A DNA stretch of 13,333 nucleotides from Lachnospira sp. (GTDB lineage Bacteria; Bacillota; Clostridia; Lachnospirales; Lachnospiraceae): assembly GCA_017626275.1 (NCBI GenBank), contig JAGAJD010000239.1, forward strand, positions 1 through 13,333, in the 5' to 3' direction. The position numbers and the translations under genes are program-made. Position 1 is the stretch's first letter. Every line of letters starts with the position of its first letter. A model generated the notes under the pieces. It had not been told where the DNA came from. It did no database searches and saw only the letters and a list, made by a program, of their open reading frames with translations. Positions 1 through 6,828 of this stretch are shown piece after piece.

Positions 1-749
1 CACATTATGATGATGAGTCATTTGATGATGACAGGGAACAACTTTTTGAAAATATGTTTGCAAAAGATATTGATTATATTATAAATGTTGGGGCAAGCTT
101 TAGAGGCTGTGAGGCTTCGGTTGAGCTTGCGGATACTCATGAAAAAATTCTGGCAGCAGTGGGAATACACCCGGAGGATATAGAAAGCCTTGACGAAAAG
201 AAGATGTTGTGGCTTAAAAATACGGCGGCGGATAATCCTAAAGTCGTGGCGATAGGTGAGATAGGTTTGGATTATCATTACCCCGAACCGGAAAAAGAGA
301 TACAGAAATACTGGTTTCGTGAGCAGCTAAAGCTTGCAGCACAGCTTAATAAGCCTGTGATTATCCATTCAAGGGAGAGCTGTCAGGACACGCTTTTATG
401 TATGCATGCAGAACATGCGGAAAAAATAGGTGGCGTTATTCATTGTTATTCATATTCAAAAGAATCGGCAAAAGAGTTTCTTGATATGGGCTTTTATTTT
501 GGTTTTGGCGGAGTTGTAACATTTAAAAATGCAAAAAAAGCAGTTGAAGCCGTGCAGGCAATTCCGATAGAAAAGATTCTTCTTGAAACTGACGCTCCGT
601 ATATGGCGCCTGAGCCTAATAGGGGAAAGCGCAATTACAGCGGCTATATTCCGTATGTGGCAGAAAGAATTGCACAGATTAAGGGAATAACACCGCAGGA
701 GGTAATTGATATAACTAATGCAAATGCGAGACGGCTTTTTAAAATATAA
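1..749 (+). CDS. tatD: TatD-family metal-dependent hydrolase, 5' end cut off by the window
   Basis: TatD enzymes are TIM-barrel, metal-dependent DNases/hydrolases of the cytoplasm. The reading frame is already open at base 3 with His-Tyr-Asp-Asp, which matches the second histidine of the N-terminal D-T-H-x-H metal motif. Only about seven residues should therefore be missing. An internal ATG at base 54 lies inside the conserved domain and is not the start. Other expected ligand motifs are present in order: IGEIGLDYHY (metal Glu), PVIIHSRES (His), GVIHCYS (His) and LETDAPY (Asp). The C-terminal P-N-x-G-x-x-N segment after LETDAPY is also typical. The total of about 255 residues fits the family. 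The stop codon TAA at 747-749 is followed closely by rsmA. The RNase M5 gene that often separates these two genes in Firmicutes is absent here. The family assignment is secure; the physiological substrate is not. Confidence 0.95.
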   Translation, partial: HYDDESFDDDREQLFENMFAKDIDYIINVGASFRGCEASVELADTHEKILAAVGIHPEDIESLDEKKMLWLKNTAADNPKVVAIGEIGLDYHYPEPEKEIQKYWFREQLKLAAQLNKPVIIHSRESCQDTLLCMHAEHAEKIGGVIHCYSYSKESAKEFLDMGFYFGFGGVVTFKNAKKAVEAVQAIPIEKILLETDAPYMAPEPNRGKRNYSGYIPYVAERIAQIKGITPQEVIDITNANARRLFKI

Positions 750-766
750 TGAGTGAAGGGGAACTT

Positions 767-1654
767 ATGGAAAATAAAGATTATAAAAATGTAATGCATC
801 TTGGGAATCCGACTAATACGATTGCAGTGTTAAACAGATACGGTTTTTCGTTTCAGAAAAAATTTGGTCAGAATTTTCTTATTGATGAAAATGTTGTAGA
901 AAAAATTGTGCGTGAAGCGGGAGTGACAAAAGACGATTTTGTTTTGGAAATTGGACCGGGAATAGGTACGATGACGCAGATTCTCTGTGAAAATGCGAGA
1001 GAGGTAGTGGCAGTCGAGATTGATGATAAGCTTATTCCGATTCTTAGGGAGGACACGCTCTCATGGTATGACAATGTGACGGTAATCCATGAGGACATTT
1101 TAAAGCTTGATATTGTTAAGCTTGCAAATGAGCGCAACGGAGGCAGACCGATTAAGGTGGTTGCCAATCTTCCGTACTATATAACAACACCGATAATTAT
1201 GGGGCTGTTTGAAAGCCATGTGCCGCTTGACAGTATCACAATCATGGTGCAGAAGGAGGTCGCCGAGCGTATGCAGGTAGGGCCGGGAACAAAGGATTAC
1301 GGCGCATTATCTTTGGCAGTACAGTATTATGCGAAGCCAAAGATTCTTCTTAATGTTCCGGCGAGCTGTTTTATGCCTCGTCCGAATGTCGATTCTGCCG
1401 TAATTAAGCTTGAGCGTCATGAGAATCCGCCTGTTGATGTTAAAGACGAGCATCTTATGTTTGGATTAATCAGGGCATCGTTTAACCAGCGAAGAAAAAC
1501 AATGACGAACAGTGTGGGCAACAGCCCTGAATTGCATATTTCAAAGGAGCAGATGGCGCAGGCATTAGACAGGTGCGGACTGCCGGCAACAGTGCGTGGG
1601 GAGGCACTTACGCTTTCACAGTTTGCGGAGCTTGCAAATATATTATCCGAGTAA
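767..1654 (+). CDS. rsmA: 16S rRNA (adenine(1518)-N6/adenine(1519)-N6)-dimethyltransferase
   Basis: RsmA (KsgA) dimethylates two adjacent adenines in the loop of 16S rRNA helix 45 using S-adenosylmethionine, a late step in small-subunit assembly. The protein shows FGQNFLID at residues 33-40, SAM-binding motif I with GPGIG at 63-67, the acidic VEID at 83-86, EDIL at 109-112 and the catalytic NLPYY at 134-138. The C-terminal small domain contains SFNQRRKT. I chose ATG 767 (295 residues) because AAGGGG at 755-760 lies 6 nt ahead of it. An in-frame ATG at 749 overlaps the tatD stop as TAATG but has only AT-rich sequence upstream and no ribosome binding site. It would add six residues. The gene is probably co-transcribed with tatD. 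No clear terminator is visible in the 93 bp that follow. Confidence 0.96.
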   Translation: MENKDYKNVMHLGNPTNTIAVLNRYGFSFQKKFGQNFLIDENVVEKIVREAGVTKDDFVLEIGPGIGTMTQILCENAREVVAVEIDDKLIPILREDTLSWYDNVTVIHEDILKLDIVKLANERNGGRPIKVVANLPYYITTPIIMGLFESHVPLDSITIMVQKEVAERMQVGPGTKDYGALSLAVQYYAKPKILLNVPASCFMPRPNVDSAVIKLERHENPPVDVKDEHLMFGLIRASFNQRRKTMTNSVGNSPELHISKEQMAQALDRCGLPATVRGEALTLSQFAELANILSE

Positions 1655-1747
1655 AATTGTCATATTTCCGGCATTACAATCATAAGGTTGCGTTAAAGAG
1701 TTATTGAAGCGGGCTTATTACGCAGGCTTGTTTGAAATGGAGGAAAT

Positions 1748-2758
1748 ATGGCTGATTATAAGAGATTAGTTTCATACATTTATTCCTATTCCGGTGGAGT
1801 TAGAGATAAAAATGTGGGATTTGCCAAAGCTGAGGTAAGAAACGGACAGTTTAAGCTGGCGGTTTCGTTAAAGGGAGTATATACAGATACGCCGGAGGTT
1901 TTCGGTGTATATTTTATGGTGGATAAGGAAAAGTCACAGACGGGGGCTTTTTCACTTTTAAAAATAGGAACTGTGATGGTGAATCAGGGAATAGGTCAGT
2001 ATCAGGATATTTTAAATCCGTCCAATATCAACCAGTCTCAGTATACTTTTGATGAGGTAAGCGGAATTGCCGTTGCGAGGGAGGATAACCGTTTTTATAT
2101 GATGTTCAGTCTGTGGGAGGACTGTGCATTGGACAGCAGTGCTGTAAAATTCTTAGAAGACGGATATAAAAAGCCGGGTGCTGAAAGGGTGCCTGAAGAA
2201 ACGGCGGAGCTAAAAGAGACAGAAGAGGCAGAAGAGGAGTTGTCAGAACAGAGTCAGAGCATAAGAGAAGTTGAAGCTGAAATTTTAAAGGCATGTCAGG
2301 CCGCAGATGAAGATACTGTTACATGTGAGCCGGAAGAGGCGGATTTAGCACAGGAAATAAAGGTGATGGAAAGTACAATTCCGGAAAAGGTACAGCCGTG
2401 CAAAAAAGACGGCTTTGAGGCGGTATTTGATAATGCGGATTTTATTGATGCATTCGATGACGATTATTATTATGACTGCGTTGAGGTAAGCCCGGAGACG
2501 CTTAAGAAGCTTCCGATAGAAGATGAAGCTGTTATAAATAACAGTTTTCTGGTACATGGATATTTTAATTTTAGACATATTTTATTCGGAAGGGTAAGAG
2601 AAAACGACAACAATACAAGATATTTTATAGGTGTACCGGGTATGTACTGTAACAGAGAACGGTTTATGGCATCTATGTTTGGGTTCAACAATTTTAAAAA
2701 GAGCCATAGAAGCGATTACACGAATCCATATTTTGGCTACTGGTATCAGGAGATATAG
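1748..2758 (+). CDS. Protein of unknown function with acidic linker (possible DUF6128 family)
   Basis: This 336-residue protein has no motif of known function. Its N-terminal part (about 1-140) contains segments such as SYIYSYSGG and VFGVYFMVDKEK and looks like a compact, beta-rich domain. Residues of about 145-215 form a Glu-rich, low-complexity linker. The C-terminal part (about 250-336) has a patterned motif set: LVHGYFNFRHILFGR, then RYFIGVPGMYCNRER, then ASMFGFNNF, ending in PYFGYWYQEI. From memory this C-terminal pattern resembles the Lachnospiraceae family DUF6128, but I could not check it. There is no signal peptide or membrane segment, so a cytoplasmic location is likely. The start is supported by GGAGG at 1739-1743, four bases before ATG. 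Its 3' end overlaps the convergent acetyltransferase gene by 13 bp. The coding call is firm; the function is unknown. Confidence 0.85.
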   Translation: MADYKRLVSYIYSYSGGVRDKNVGFAKAEVRNGQFKLAVSLKGVYTDTPEVFGVYFMVDKEKSQTGAFSLLKIGTVMVNQGIGQYQDILNPSNINQSQYTFDEVSGIAVAREDNRFYMMFSLWEDCALDSSAVKFLEDGYKKPGAERVPEETAELKETEEAEEELSEQSQSIREVEAEILKACQAADEDTVTCEPEEADLAQEIKVMESTIPEKVQPCKKDGFEAVFDNADFIDAFDDDYYYDCVEVSPETLKKLPIEDEAVINNSFLVHGYFNFRHILFGRVRENDNNTRYFIGVPGMYCNRERFMASMFGFNNFKKSHRSDYTNPYFGYWYQEI

Positions 2759-3288
2759 ACAAAGCGCAGGTGATCTTGCCATTTACCGTGCAGGCGGACA
2801 TAGGAGTAGGCGGTACCTTCCTGAATAAAGCCAAGTTGTCTTGCGAGAGCGGCGGAAGCGGTATTGTCAGGCGCAATATAAGCTTCAATCCGGTGCATGT
2901 TAAGCTCGGTTACTATAATTTTCAGTGCCATAGTCAACATTCTGCGTCCGTAGCCACGCTGTTGAAAATTCTTGTCAATTTTGTAGCCTGTATTACATGA
3001 ACAAAAGCAGCCTTTTTTGATATCGGAAAATGAGATGGTTCCAATAATCTGTCCCGGATAATTTTCATCGTAAAGGAAAAAACGGATATGTTTTCCTGTA
3101 ACAAAAGAGTTATATTCAGCAGTGAGAAGATTCTGAATAAATTCCTCTGTGTAAAAATTATCCGGTTTATCCGTCTCATATTTCTCGAATTCAAGTCTGT
3201 TGCGTGAGTAAAAGGAGAGGACAGAGGGAGCGCTGTCGGCTCCAAGTACTTTTAATGTGAGATTATTGTTTCTGTATTCAAGTTTCAC
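2746..3288 (-). CDS. GNAT-family N-acetyltransferase, RimJ/RimL-like
   Basis: GNAT enzymes transfer an acetyl group from acetyl-CoA to an amine on a protein, metabolite or drug; the substrate here is unknown. With a GTG start at 3288 the protein is 180 residues, normal for the RimJ/RimL type. The acetyl-CoA pyrophosphate loop is QQRGYGR at residues 109-115. It is followed by HRIEAYIAPDN and the family-typical SAALARQLGFIQEG, then LHGKWQDHLRF near the end. Three cysteines at residues 94-98 (C-F-C-S-C) just before motif A are unusual. I prefer GTG 3288 because GGAGG at 3301-3297 lies 8 nt upstream. ATG 3303 is in frame but its nearest purine-rich stretch is about 17 nt away, and longer in-frame extensions run back through tadA. 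The gene overlaps the 3' end of tadA by 11 nt, so translational coupling is likely. Confidence 0.88.
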   Translation of the reverse strand: MKLEYRNNNLTLKVLGADSAPSVLSFYSRNRLEFEKYETDKPDNFYTEEFIQNLLTAEYNSFVTGKHIRFFLYDENYPGQIIGTISFSDIKKGCFCSCNTGYKIDKNFQQRGYGRRMLTMALKIIVTELNMHRIEAYIAPDNTASAALARQLGFIQEGTAYSYVRLHGKWQDHLRFVYIS

Positions 3289-3781
3289 GATGTCCGCCTC
3301 CATATAACTTTTTTTGCTGTTCCTTTTCCAGTCGTAATTCTTTAAAAAATGAGGTGAGCATATCGGAGCAAGTTTCCTCCAATACACCTCTTGTCACTTC
3401 ACAGCGGTGGTTAAACTGTTCCATTTGCAGAATATTTAAGACAGAGCCTGCGCAGCCCGCCTTGGGATTCATTGAGCCGATTACGACACGCGGAATACGT
3501 GCCTGTACAATGGCACCCGCACACATCTGACACGGTTCAAGCGTAATGTAAATTGTGCAGTCCTCAAGCCTCCAGTCATTAAGGACTTTGCTTGCTTTCT
3601 TAATGGCAGTTATCTCTGCATGACCTAATGTGGTCTTATCGGTATTGCGGCGGTTATAGCCTCTTGCAATTATTTTATCCTGATACACAATCACACACCC
3701 GATAGGAACTTCCCTTAACAGCCGTGCCTTTTTTGCCTGTTTTAAGGCTTCTTTCATATATTTGATATCTTGTTCGTTCAT
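3278..3781 (-). CDS. tadA: tRNA-specific adenosine-34 deaminase
   Basis: TadA deaminates adenosine 34 of tRNA-Arg(ACG) to inosine, widening wobble decoding of CGN codons. With ATG 3781 the protein has 167 residues, the usual length. The zinc site is complete: His54 and Glu56 in GHAEITAI, with Cys84 and Cys87 in PCQMCAGAI. Also typical are VPIGCVIV near residues 25-32 and ARIPRVVIGSMNPKAG after the PCxxC motif. The gene lies immediately left of SRP RNA and dnaX, as in Bacillus subtilis. A TTG codon at 3802 is in frame but overlaps the promoter -10 region. No ribosome binding site precedes either start, and the promoter position predicts an almost leaderless mRNA. It shares its transcript with the overlapping acetyltransferase gene. 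The identity is secure; the start is inferred from family alignment and promoter position. Confidence 0.95.
   Translation of the reverse strand: MNEQDIKYMKEALKQAKKARLLREVPIGCVIVYQDKIIARGYNRRNTDKTTLGHAEITAIKKASKVLNDWRLEDCTIYITLEPCQMCAGAIVQARIPRVVIGSMNPKAGCAGSVLNILQMEQFNHRCEVTRGVLEETCSDMLTSFFKELRLEKEQQKKLYGGGHRET
3297..3301 (-). promoter_or_regulatory. Ribosome binding site deciding the GTG start of the acetyltransferase gene
   Basis: On the minus strand GGAGG occupies 3301-3297, eight bases before GTG 3288. It lies inside the last codons of tadA and overlaps the alternative ATG at 3303, which therefore cannot use it. Confidence 0.65.
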
Positions 3782-3790
3782 AATGGATTT

Positions 3791-3820
3791 ATTATAGTAC
3801 AATTATGGTTTATTTGCCAA
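3791..3820 (-). promoter_or_regulatory. sigma-70/sigma-A type promoter for tadA, placed for a near-leaderless mRNA
   Basis: Read on the minus strand, TTGGCA (3820-3815) is followed after 18 nt by TATAAT (3796-3791), giving a perfect -10 and a five-of-six -35. Transcription should begin about 7 nt further on, near 3784, and the tadA ATG starts at 3781. That leaves only a few untranslated bases and no room for a Shine-Dalgarno sequence. Confidence 0.75.
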
Positions 3821-3837
3821 TAACATTTTCTAAATTG

Positions 3838-3866
3838 TTGACAGAAAAAGCATTTCAAGGTATAAT
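3838..3866 (+). promoter_or_regulatory. Perfect-consensus sigma-A promoter for the SRP RNA
   Basis: TTGACA (3838-3843), a 17-nt spacer and TATAAT (3861-3866) match the vegetative consensus exactly. The predicted transcription start, about 3872-3873, coincides with the first base of the closing helix of the SRP RNA. A promoter this strong suits an abundant stable RNA. It lies back to back with the tadA promoter; the two -35 elements are separated by 17 bp. Confidence 0.9.
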
Positions 3867-3871
3867 TAAAA

Positions 3872-4138
3872 AACCGCGCAGCCGGGGCATTAGCGGCGCC
3901 TTGTACCTGAAATCCGCTATAGCAGGGGTGATGTCAGGCAGAGGGCTTTCGCCTGTGGAGCTGCCCGATATAAGTGGTGTTGACGTTTGGGTCTTTCGCA
4001 ACAGGAATCCATGAACCATGTCAGGTCAGGAATGAAGCAGCATTAAGTGGAACCTTCTGTGTGCCGAAAGGGTGCCTGGATCGAGCTAACTGTATCGGTA
4101 ACGTCTGTGGGAGATCGTTCGACGTCTGGCGCGCGGTT
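3872..4138 (+). ncRNA. ffs: Signal recognition particle RNA, large (scRNA) type with Alu domain
   Basis: SRP RNA pairs with Ffh to target nascent membrane and secreted proteins. The conserved S-domain tip is at about 4019-4040: GTCAGGTC on the 5' side, the GGAA tetraloop at 4029-4032, and GAAGCAGC on the 3' side. The stem below is supported by CTTTCG (3993-3998) pairing with CGAAAG (4065-4070). The two ends of the RNA pair perfectly over 8 bp, AACCGCGC (3872-3879) with GCGCGGTT (4131-4138). That gives about 267 nt, close to the roughly 270-nt scRNA of Bacillus subtilis and far longer than the 4.5S RNA of enterics, so an Alu domain is present. The tetraloop is closed by an A-U pair, where C-G is more usual. 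The tadA-SRP RNA-dnaX position is a further argument. The exact 3' end is inferred; short open frames across this region are not genes. Confidence 0.93.
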
Positions 4139-4155
4139 AATATAAAGATACATTT

Positions 4156-4186
4156 GTCAGCGCACATGTGTGTGTTGGCTTTTTTT
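4156..4186 (+). terminator. Intrinsic terminator of the SRP RNA gene
   Basis: A 10-bp stem pairs 4156-4165 with 4170-4179, including three G-U pairs, around the four-base loop ATGT. It is followed directly by seven T's (4180-4186). It ends the SRP RNA transcript 48 nt before the dnaX start. I see no convincing promoter in 4187-4234, so dnaX may depend on readthrough of this terminator. Confidence 0.85.
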
Positions 4187-4234
4187 AAATAAACTAATTT
4201 TTCCGTAAACTGCGTTCTTGAAATGGAGATTGGT

Positions 4235-5860
4235 ATGGCATATCAGGCATTATACAGAAAATGGAGACCATCGGAATTTGAAGAGGTAAAAGGTCAGGAG
4301 CATATTGTCACTACGCTTAAAAACCAGATTAAAGCGGACAGAATAGGTCATGCCTATCTGTTCTGCGGAACAAGAGGAACAGGTAAGACGACTGTTGCGA
4401 AGATTTTTGCAAAAGCGGTAAACTGTGAGAATCCGGTGGACGGCAGTCCGTGTGGGGAGTGTCCGAGCTGTAAGGCGATTGCGGCAGGAACTTCAATGAA
4501 CGTTATTGAGATTGATGCAGCGTCAAACAACGGTGTCGATAACATAAGGGAAATCCGTGATGAGGTACAGTATTCGCCGACAGAGGGTCGTTTTAAGGTT
4601 TATATTATTGATGAGGTGCATATGCTTTCAATAGGTGCATTTAACGCACTGTTAAAGACATTGGAAGAGCCGCCGTCATATGTTATATTTATACTTGCAA
4701 CGACGGAAGCACACAAGATACCGATAACGATATTATCACGCTGCCAGAGATACGATTTTCACAGAATTTCTATTGAAACGATTGCACAGAGACTTTCACA
4801 GCTTATGGAGGCGGAAAACATTTCCGTAGAGGATAAGGCAATACGTTATGTCGCAAAAGCGGCGGACGGCTCAATGCGAGATGCGCTTAGTCTTCTTGAC
4901 CAGTGTATAGCATTTTATCTTGGGAAAGATTTAAAGTATGAAAATGTTTTAGAAGTTCTGGGAGCAGTAGACACAACAATTTTTTCCGAAATGCTGCAAT
5001 ATATATTAAAGGCAGACACATATCAGTGTATGCAGCTTTTGGAAAACATTATAATGCAGGGCAGGGACTTAGGACAGTTTGTCAATGATTTTGTCTGGTA
5101 TCTGCGCAATCTTTTACTTGTAAAGACGACAGATGACGAGGCAAAAATTGAAGATGTAATTGACGTATCTGCCGATAACCTGCTTAAGTTAAAGGAAGAG
5201 TCAAAGCACGTTGACGTTGATACGCTAATGCGTTATGTAAGAGTACTTTCCGAGCTTGCAAATGAGCTGAAATTTGCTACGCAGAAGCGAATCAAAGTTG
5301 AGATAGCACTTATTAAGCTTACAAGACCCGCCATGGAGCAAAGTAAGGAGCTTGGAGACATTATAAGCCGCGTGACACTGTTAGAGCAGGAAATGCAGGA
5401 TACACTTGAAAAGCTGAAAAGCGGAGCTATAGGTGTTATACCGCAGGGGTATCCGGCAGGAGCATATGACATGGCAGGAAATGCAGAGGAGCAGCAAAAA
5501 AAACGAGTGATAGAGGCGCTTCCGGAGGATATTAAGCAGCTTGCAGCCCAGTGGGACAGCATAGTACATTCAATAGATGACCCGCTAAAGAGGACACATT
5601 TGTTAAAGTCAAATGTGACGCTCGCAGAGGACGGCAGAAGTCTTGAACTGATGTTTTCTTCACCTACGGCATATAATTTGTTTGAGAGGGAAGAGGATAA
5701 AGAGGAGCTTGTAAATATAATTGAGGAACGCACAGGGATTCATGTGAATCTTATGGTGACTAAGCTAGAAGACGGAGAAGATTTTCAAAATAGATTTACA
5801 GATATCAGAGAATCAGTTAATATGGATATAGAAGTAGATGATAAGGAGGAGTTTATCTAA
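4235..5860 (+). CDS. dnaX: DNA polymerase III subunits tau (and possibly gamma)
   Basis: DnaX is the AAA+ motor subunit of the clamp loader that opens the sliding clamp on primed DNA; tau also joins polymerase cores and helicase. With ATG 4235 it has 541 residues. Walker A is GTRGTGKT at 45-52. The zinc module has Cys64, Cys73, Cys76 and Cys79. Walker B is YIIDEVH with Asp126-Glu127. ATTEAHKIP and the SRC motif with the arginine finger lie near 155-170. The collar domain ends near the KLTRP segment (about 365), and a less conserved tau tail follows. ATG 4223 is in frame, but the GGAGA at 4225-4229 overlaps it and is well placed for 4235. A run of eight A's at 5496-5503 could give a shorter gamma-like product. 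The stop shares its last base with the ebfC start (TAATG). Confidence 0.97.
   Translation: MAYQALYRKWRPSEFEEVKGQEHIVTTLKNQIKADRIGHAYLFCGTRGTGKTTVAKIFAKAVNCENPVDGSPCGECPSCKAIAAGTSMNVIEIDAASNNGVDNIREIRDEVQYSPTEGRFKVYIIDEVHMLSIGAFNALLKTLEEPPSYVIFILATTEAHKIPITILSRCQRYDFHRISIETIAQRLSQLMEAENISVEDKAIRYVAKAADGSMRDALSLLDQCIAFYLGKDLKYENVLEVLGAVDTTIFSEMLQYILKADTYQCMQLLENIIMQGRDLGQFVNDFVWYLRNLLLVKTTDDEAKIEDVIDVSADNLLKLKEESKHVDVDTLMRYVRVLSELANELKFATQKRIKVEIALIKLTRPAMEQSKELGDIISRVTLLEQEMQDTLEKLKSGAIGVIPQGYPAGAYDMAGNAEEQQKKRVIEALPEDIKQLAAQWDSIVHSIDDPLKRTHLLKSNVTLAEDGRSLELMFSSPTAYNLFEREEDKEELVNIIEERTGIHVNLMVTKLEDGEDFQNRFTDIRESVNMDIEVDDKEEFI
5496..5503 (+). other. A8 slippery run in dnaX, candidate site for gamma-subunit production
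   Basis: Eight consecutive A's are read in frame as CAA-AAA-AAA, which contains the heptamer A-AAA-AAA in correct phase for -1 slippage. A -1 shift reaches TAA at 5533-5535 and gives a 433-residue protein. A +1 shift, or loss of one A in the mRNA, reaches TGA at 5508-5510 and gives 424 residues. AGGAG lies just upstream at 5487-5491. I see no strong stem-loop immediately downstream. E. coli gamma is 431 residues and is made by frameshifting; Thermus thermophilus makes a short form by transcriptional slippage on an A run. Use of this site is inferred. Confidence 0.45.
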
Positions 5861-6210
5861 TGGCTAAGAGAGGCGGATTTCCGGGAGGTATGCCGGGAAA
5901 TATGAATAATCTGATGAAGCAGGCGCAGAGAATGCAGAAGCAGATGGAGACACAGCAGGCAGAGCTTGAAGCAAAGGAATTTACTGCGGCAGCAGGCGGT
6001 GGTGTTGTGGAAGTAACGGTTACGGGAAAAAGAGAGGTAACTAAGGTTAAGATTGACCCGGAAGCAGTTGACCCGGACGATGTGGAAATGCTTGAGGATT
6101 TAATTATGGCAGCTACAAACGAGGCACTTCGTAAATGTGAAGAGGAGTCACAGGCACAGATGTCTAAGATTACAGGAGGGCTTTCAGGACTTACAGGAGG
6201 CCTGTTCTAA
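5860..6210 (+). CDS. ebfC: YbaB/EbfC nucleoid-associated DNA-binding protein
   Basis: YbaB/EbfC proteins are small dimeric DNA-binding proteins associated with the nucleoid. They are nearly always encoded between dnaX and recR. This one has 116 residues. The N-terminal Gly/Met-rich stretch (about 5-15) is followed by a charged helix, [20 protein letters not shown], at about 19-38. After that come the conserved [18 protein letters not shown] strand region and a helix rich in acidic residues. AAGGAGG at 5843-5849 precedes the start. The ATG overlaps the dnaX stop by one base and the TAA overlaps the recR ATG in the same way, so the three genes are very likely translated from one mRNA with coupling. 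Confidence 0.95.
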   Translation: MAKRGGFPGGMPGNMNNLMKQAQRMQKQMETQQAELEAKEFTAAAGGGVVEVTVTGKREVTKVKIDPEAVDPDDVEMLEDLIMAATNEALRKCEEESQAQMSKITGGLSGLTGGLF

Positions 6211-6806
6211 TGGACATTTACAGTGGTCATATTAATAAATTAATAGAACAACTGTCGAGATTACCAGGGGTTGGGGCAAAGAGCGCCCAGCGCCTGGCAT
6301 TTCACATTATTAACATGCCGGAGGAAGAGGTGGCAGGGCTTGCGTCAGCCATGACCGAGGCAAAGGCGCATATAAAATACTGCCGTGAGTGTTTTACGCT
6401 GACGGACGATGAAATCTGTCCGATTTGTGCCAATCCGAAGAGAGATCATAGCACGATTATGGTAGTTGAGCATACAAGGGATATGGCGGCATATGAAAAG
6501 ACGGGAAAATACGAGGGCGTATATCATGTGCTTCACGGTGCGATAAGCCCAATGCTTGGCATTGGTCCTGCCGATATCCGGTTAAAGGAGCTTATGAAGC
6601 GTCTTGAGGGCGATGTAAATGAGGTCATTATTGCGACCAACTCAAGTCTTGAGGGCGAGACAACGGCGATGTATATAAGCCGCCTGATTAAACCGACAGG
6701 AATCAAGGTGACAAGAATTGCGAGCGGCGTTCCTGTGGGCGGAGATTTGGAGTATATTGACGAGGTTACGCTGCTTCGTGCTTTAGACGGAAGAACTGAA
6801 TTGTAG
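6210..6806 (+). CDS. recR: Recombination mediator protein RecR
   Basis: RecR works with RecO (and RecF) to load RecA onto SSB-coated single-stranded DNA at gaps. The 198-residue length is standard. The N-terminal helix-hairpin-helix is [14 protein letters not shown] at 18-31. The zinc finger has Cys58, Cys61, Cys70 and Cys73. The Toprim domain begins at about 81 with the acidic residue Glu87 in VVEHTRD, and continues through [11 protein letters not shown] and the C-terminal [18 protein letters not shown]. The AGGAGG in the last codons of ebfC serves as its ribosome binding site. jetA begins 22 bp after the stop with no terminator in between, so readthrough into the following operon is likely. 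Confidence 0.97.
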   Translation: MDIYSGHINKLIEQLSRLPGVGAKSAQRLAFHIINMPEEEVAGLASAMTEAKAHIKYCRECFTLTDDEICPICANPKRDHSTIMVVEHTRDMAAYEKTGKYEGVYHVLHGAISPMLGIGPADIRLKELMKRLEGDVNEVIIATNSSLEGETTAMYISRLIKPTGIKVTRIASGVPVGGDLEYIDEVTLLRALDGRTEL

Positions 6807-6828
6807 AAAGGCAGAACGGGAGAAAGTC

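Noticed and set aside
749..769. ATG 749 as the start of rsmA, overlapping the tatD stop as TAATG
   Set aside because: No ribosome binding site precedes it, while AAGGGG is correctly spaced before ATG 767. The six extra residues look unconserved.
1657..1686. Possible promoter for the unknown gene: TTGTCA with TACAAT or CATAAG
   Set aside because: TACAAT is only 12 nt from TTGTCA, and CATAAG at 18 nt is a poor -10. The evidence is too weak to list.
3782..3802. TTG 3802 as the start of tadA
   Set aside because: It overlaps the -10 region and would lie upstream of the predicted transcription start, and it has no ribosome binding site.
3805..4192. Two short plus-strand open frames of about 70 codons
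   Set aside because: They lie on the SRP RNA gene and its promoter, have no ribosome binding sites and give no recognisable protein.
4223..4234. ATG 4223 as the start of dnaX
   Set aside because: The GGAGA that should serve as ribosome binding site overlaps it and fits ATG 4235, which gives the family-typical N-terminus [12 protein letters not shown].
5504..5560. A frameshift-stimulating stem-loop after the dnaX A run
   Set aside because: I looked for pairing such as CTTCC with GGAGG, but it leaves no loop, and no other stable hairpin was visible by eye.
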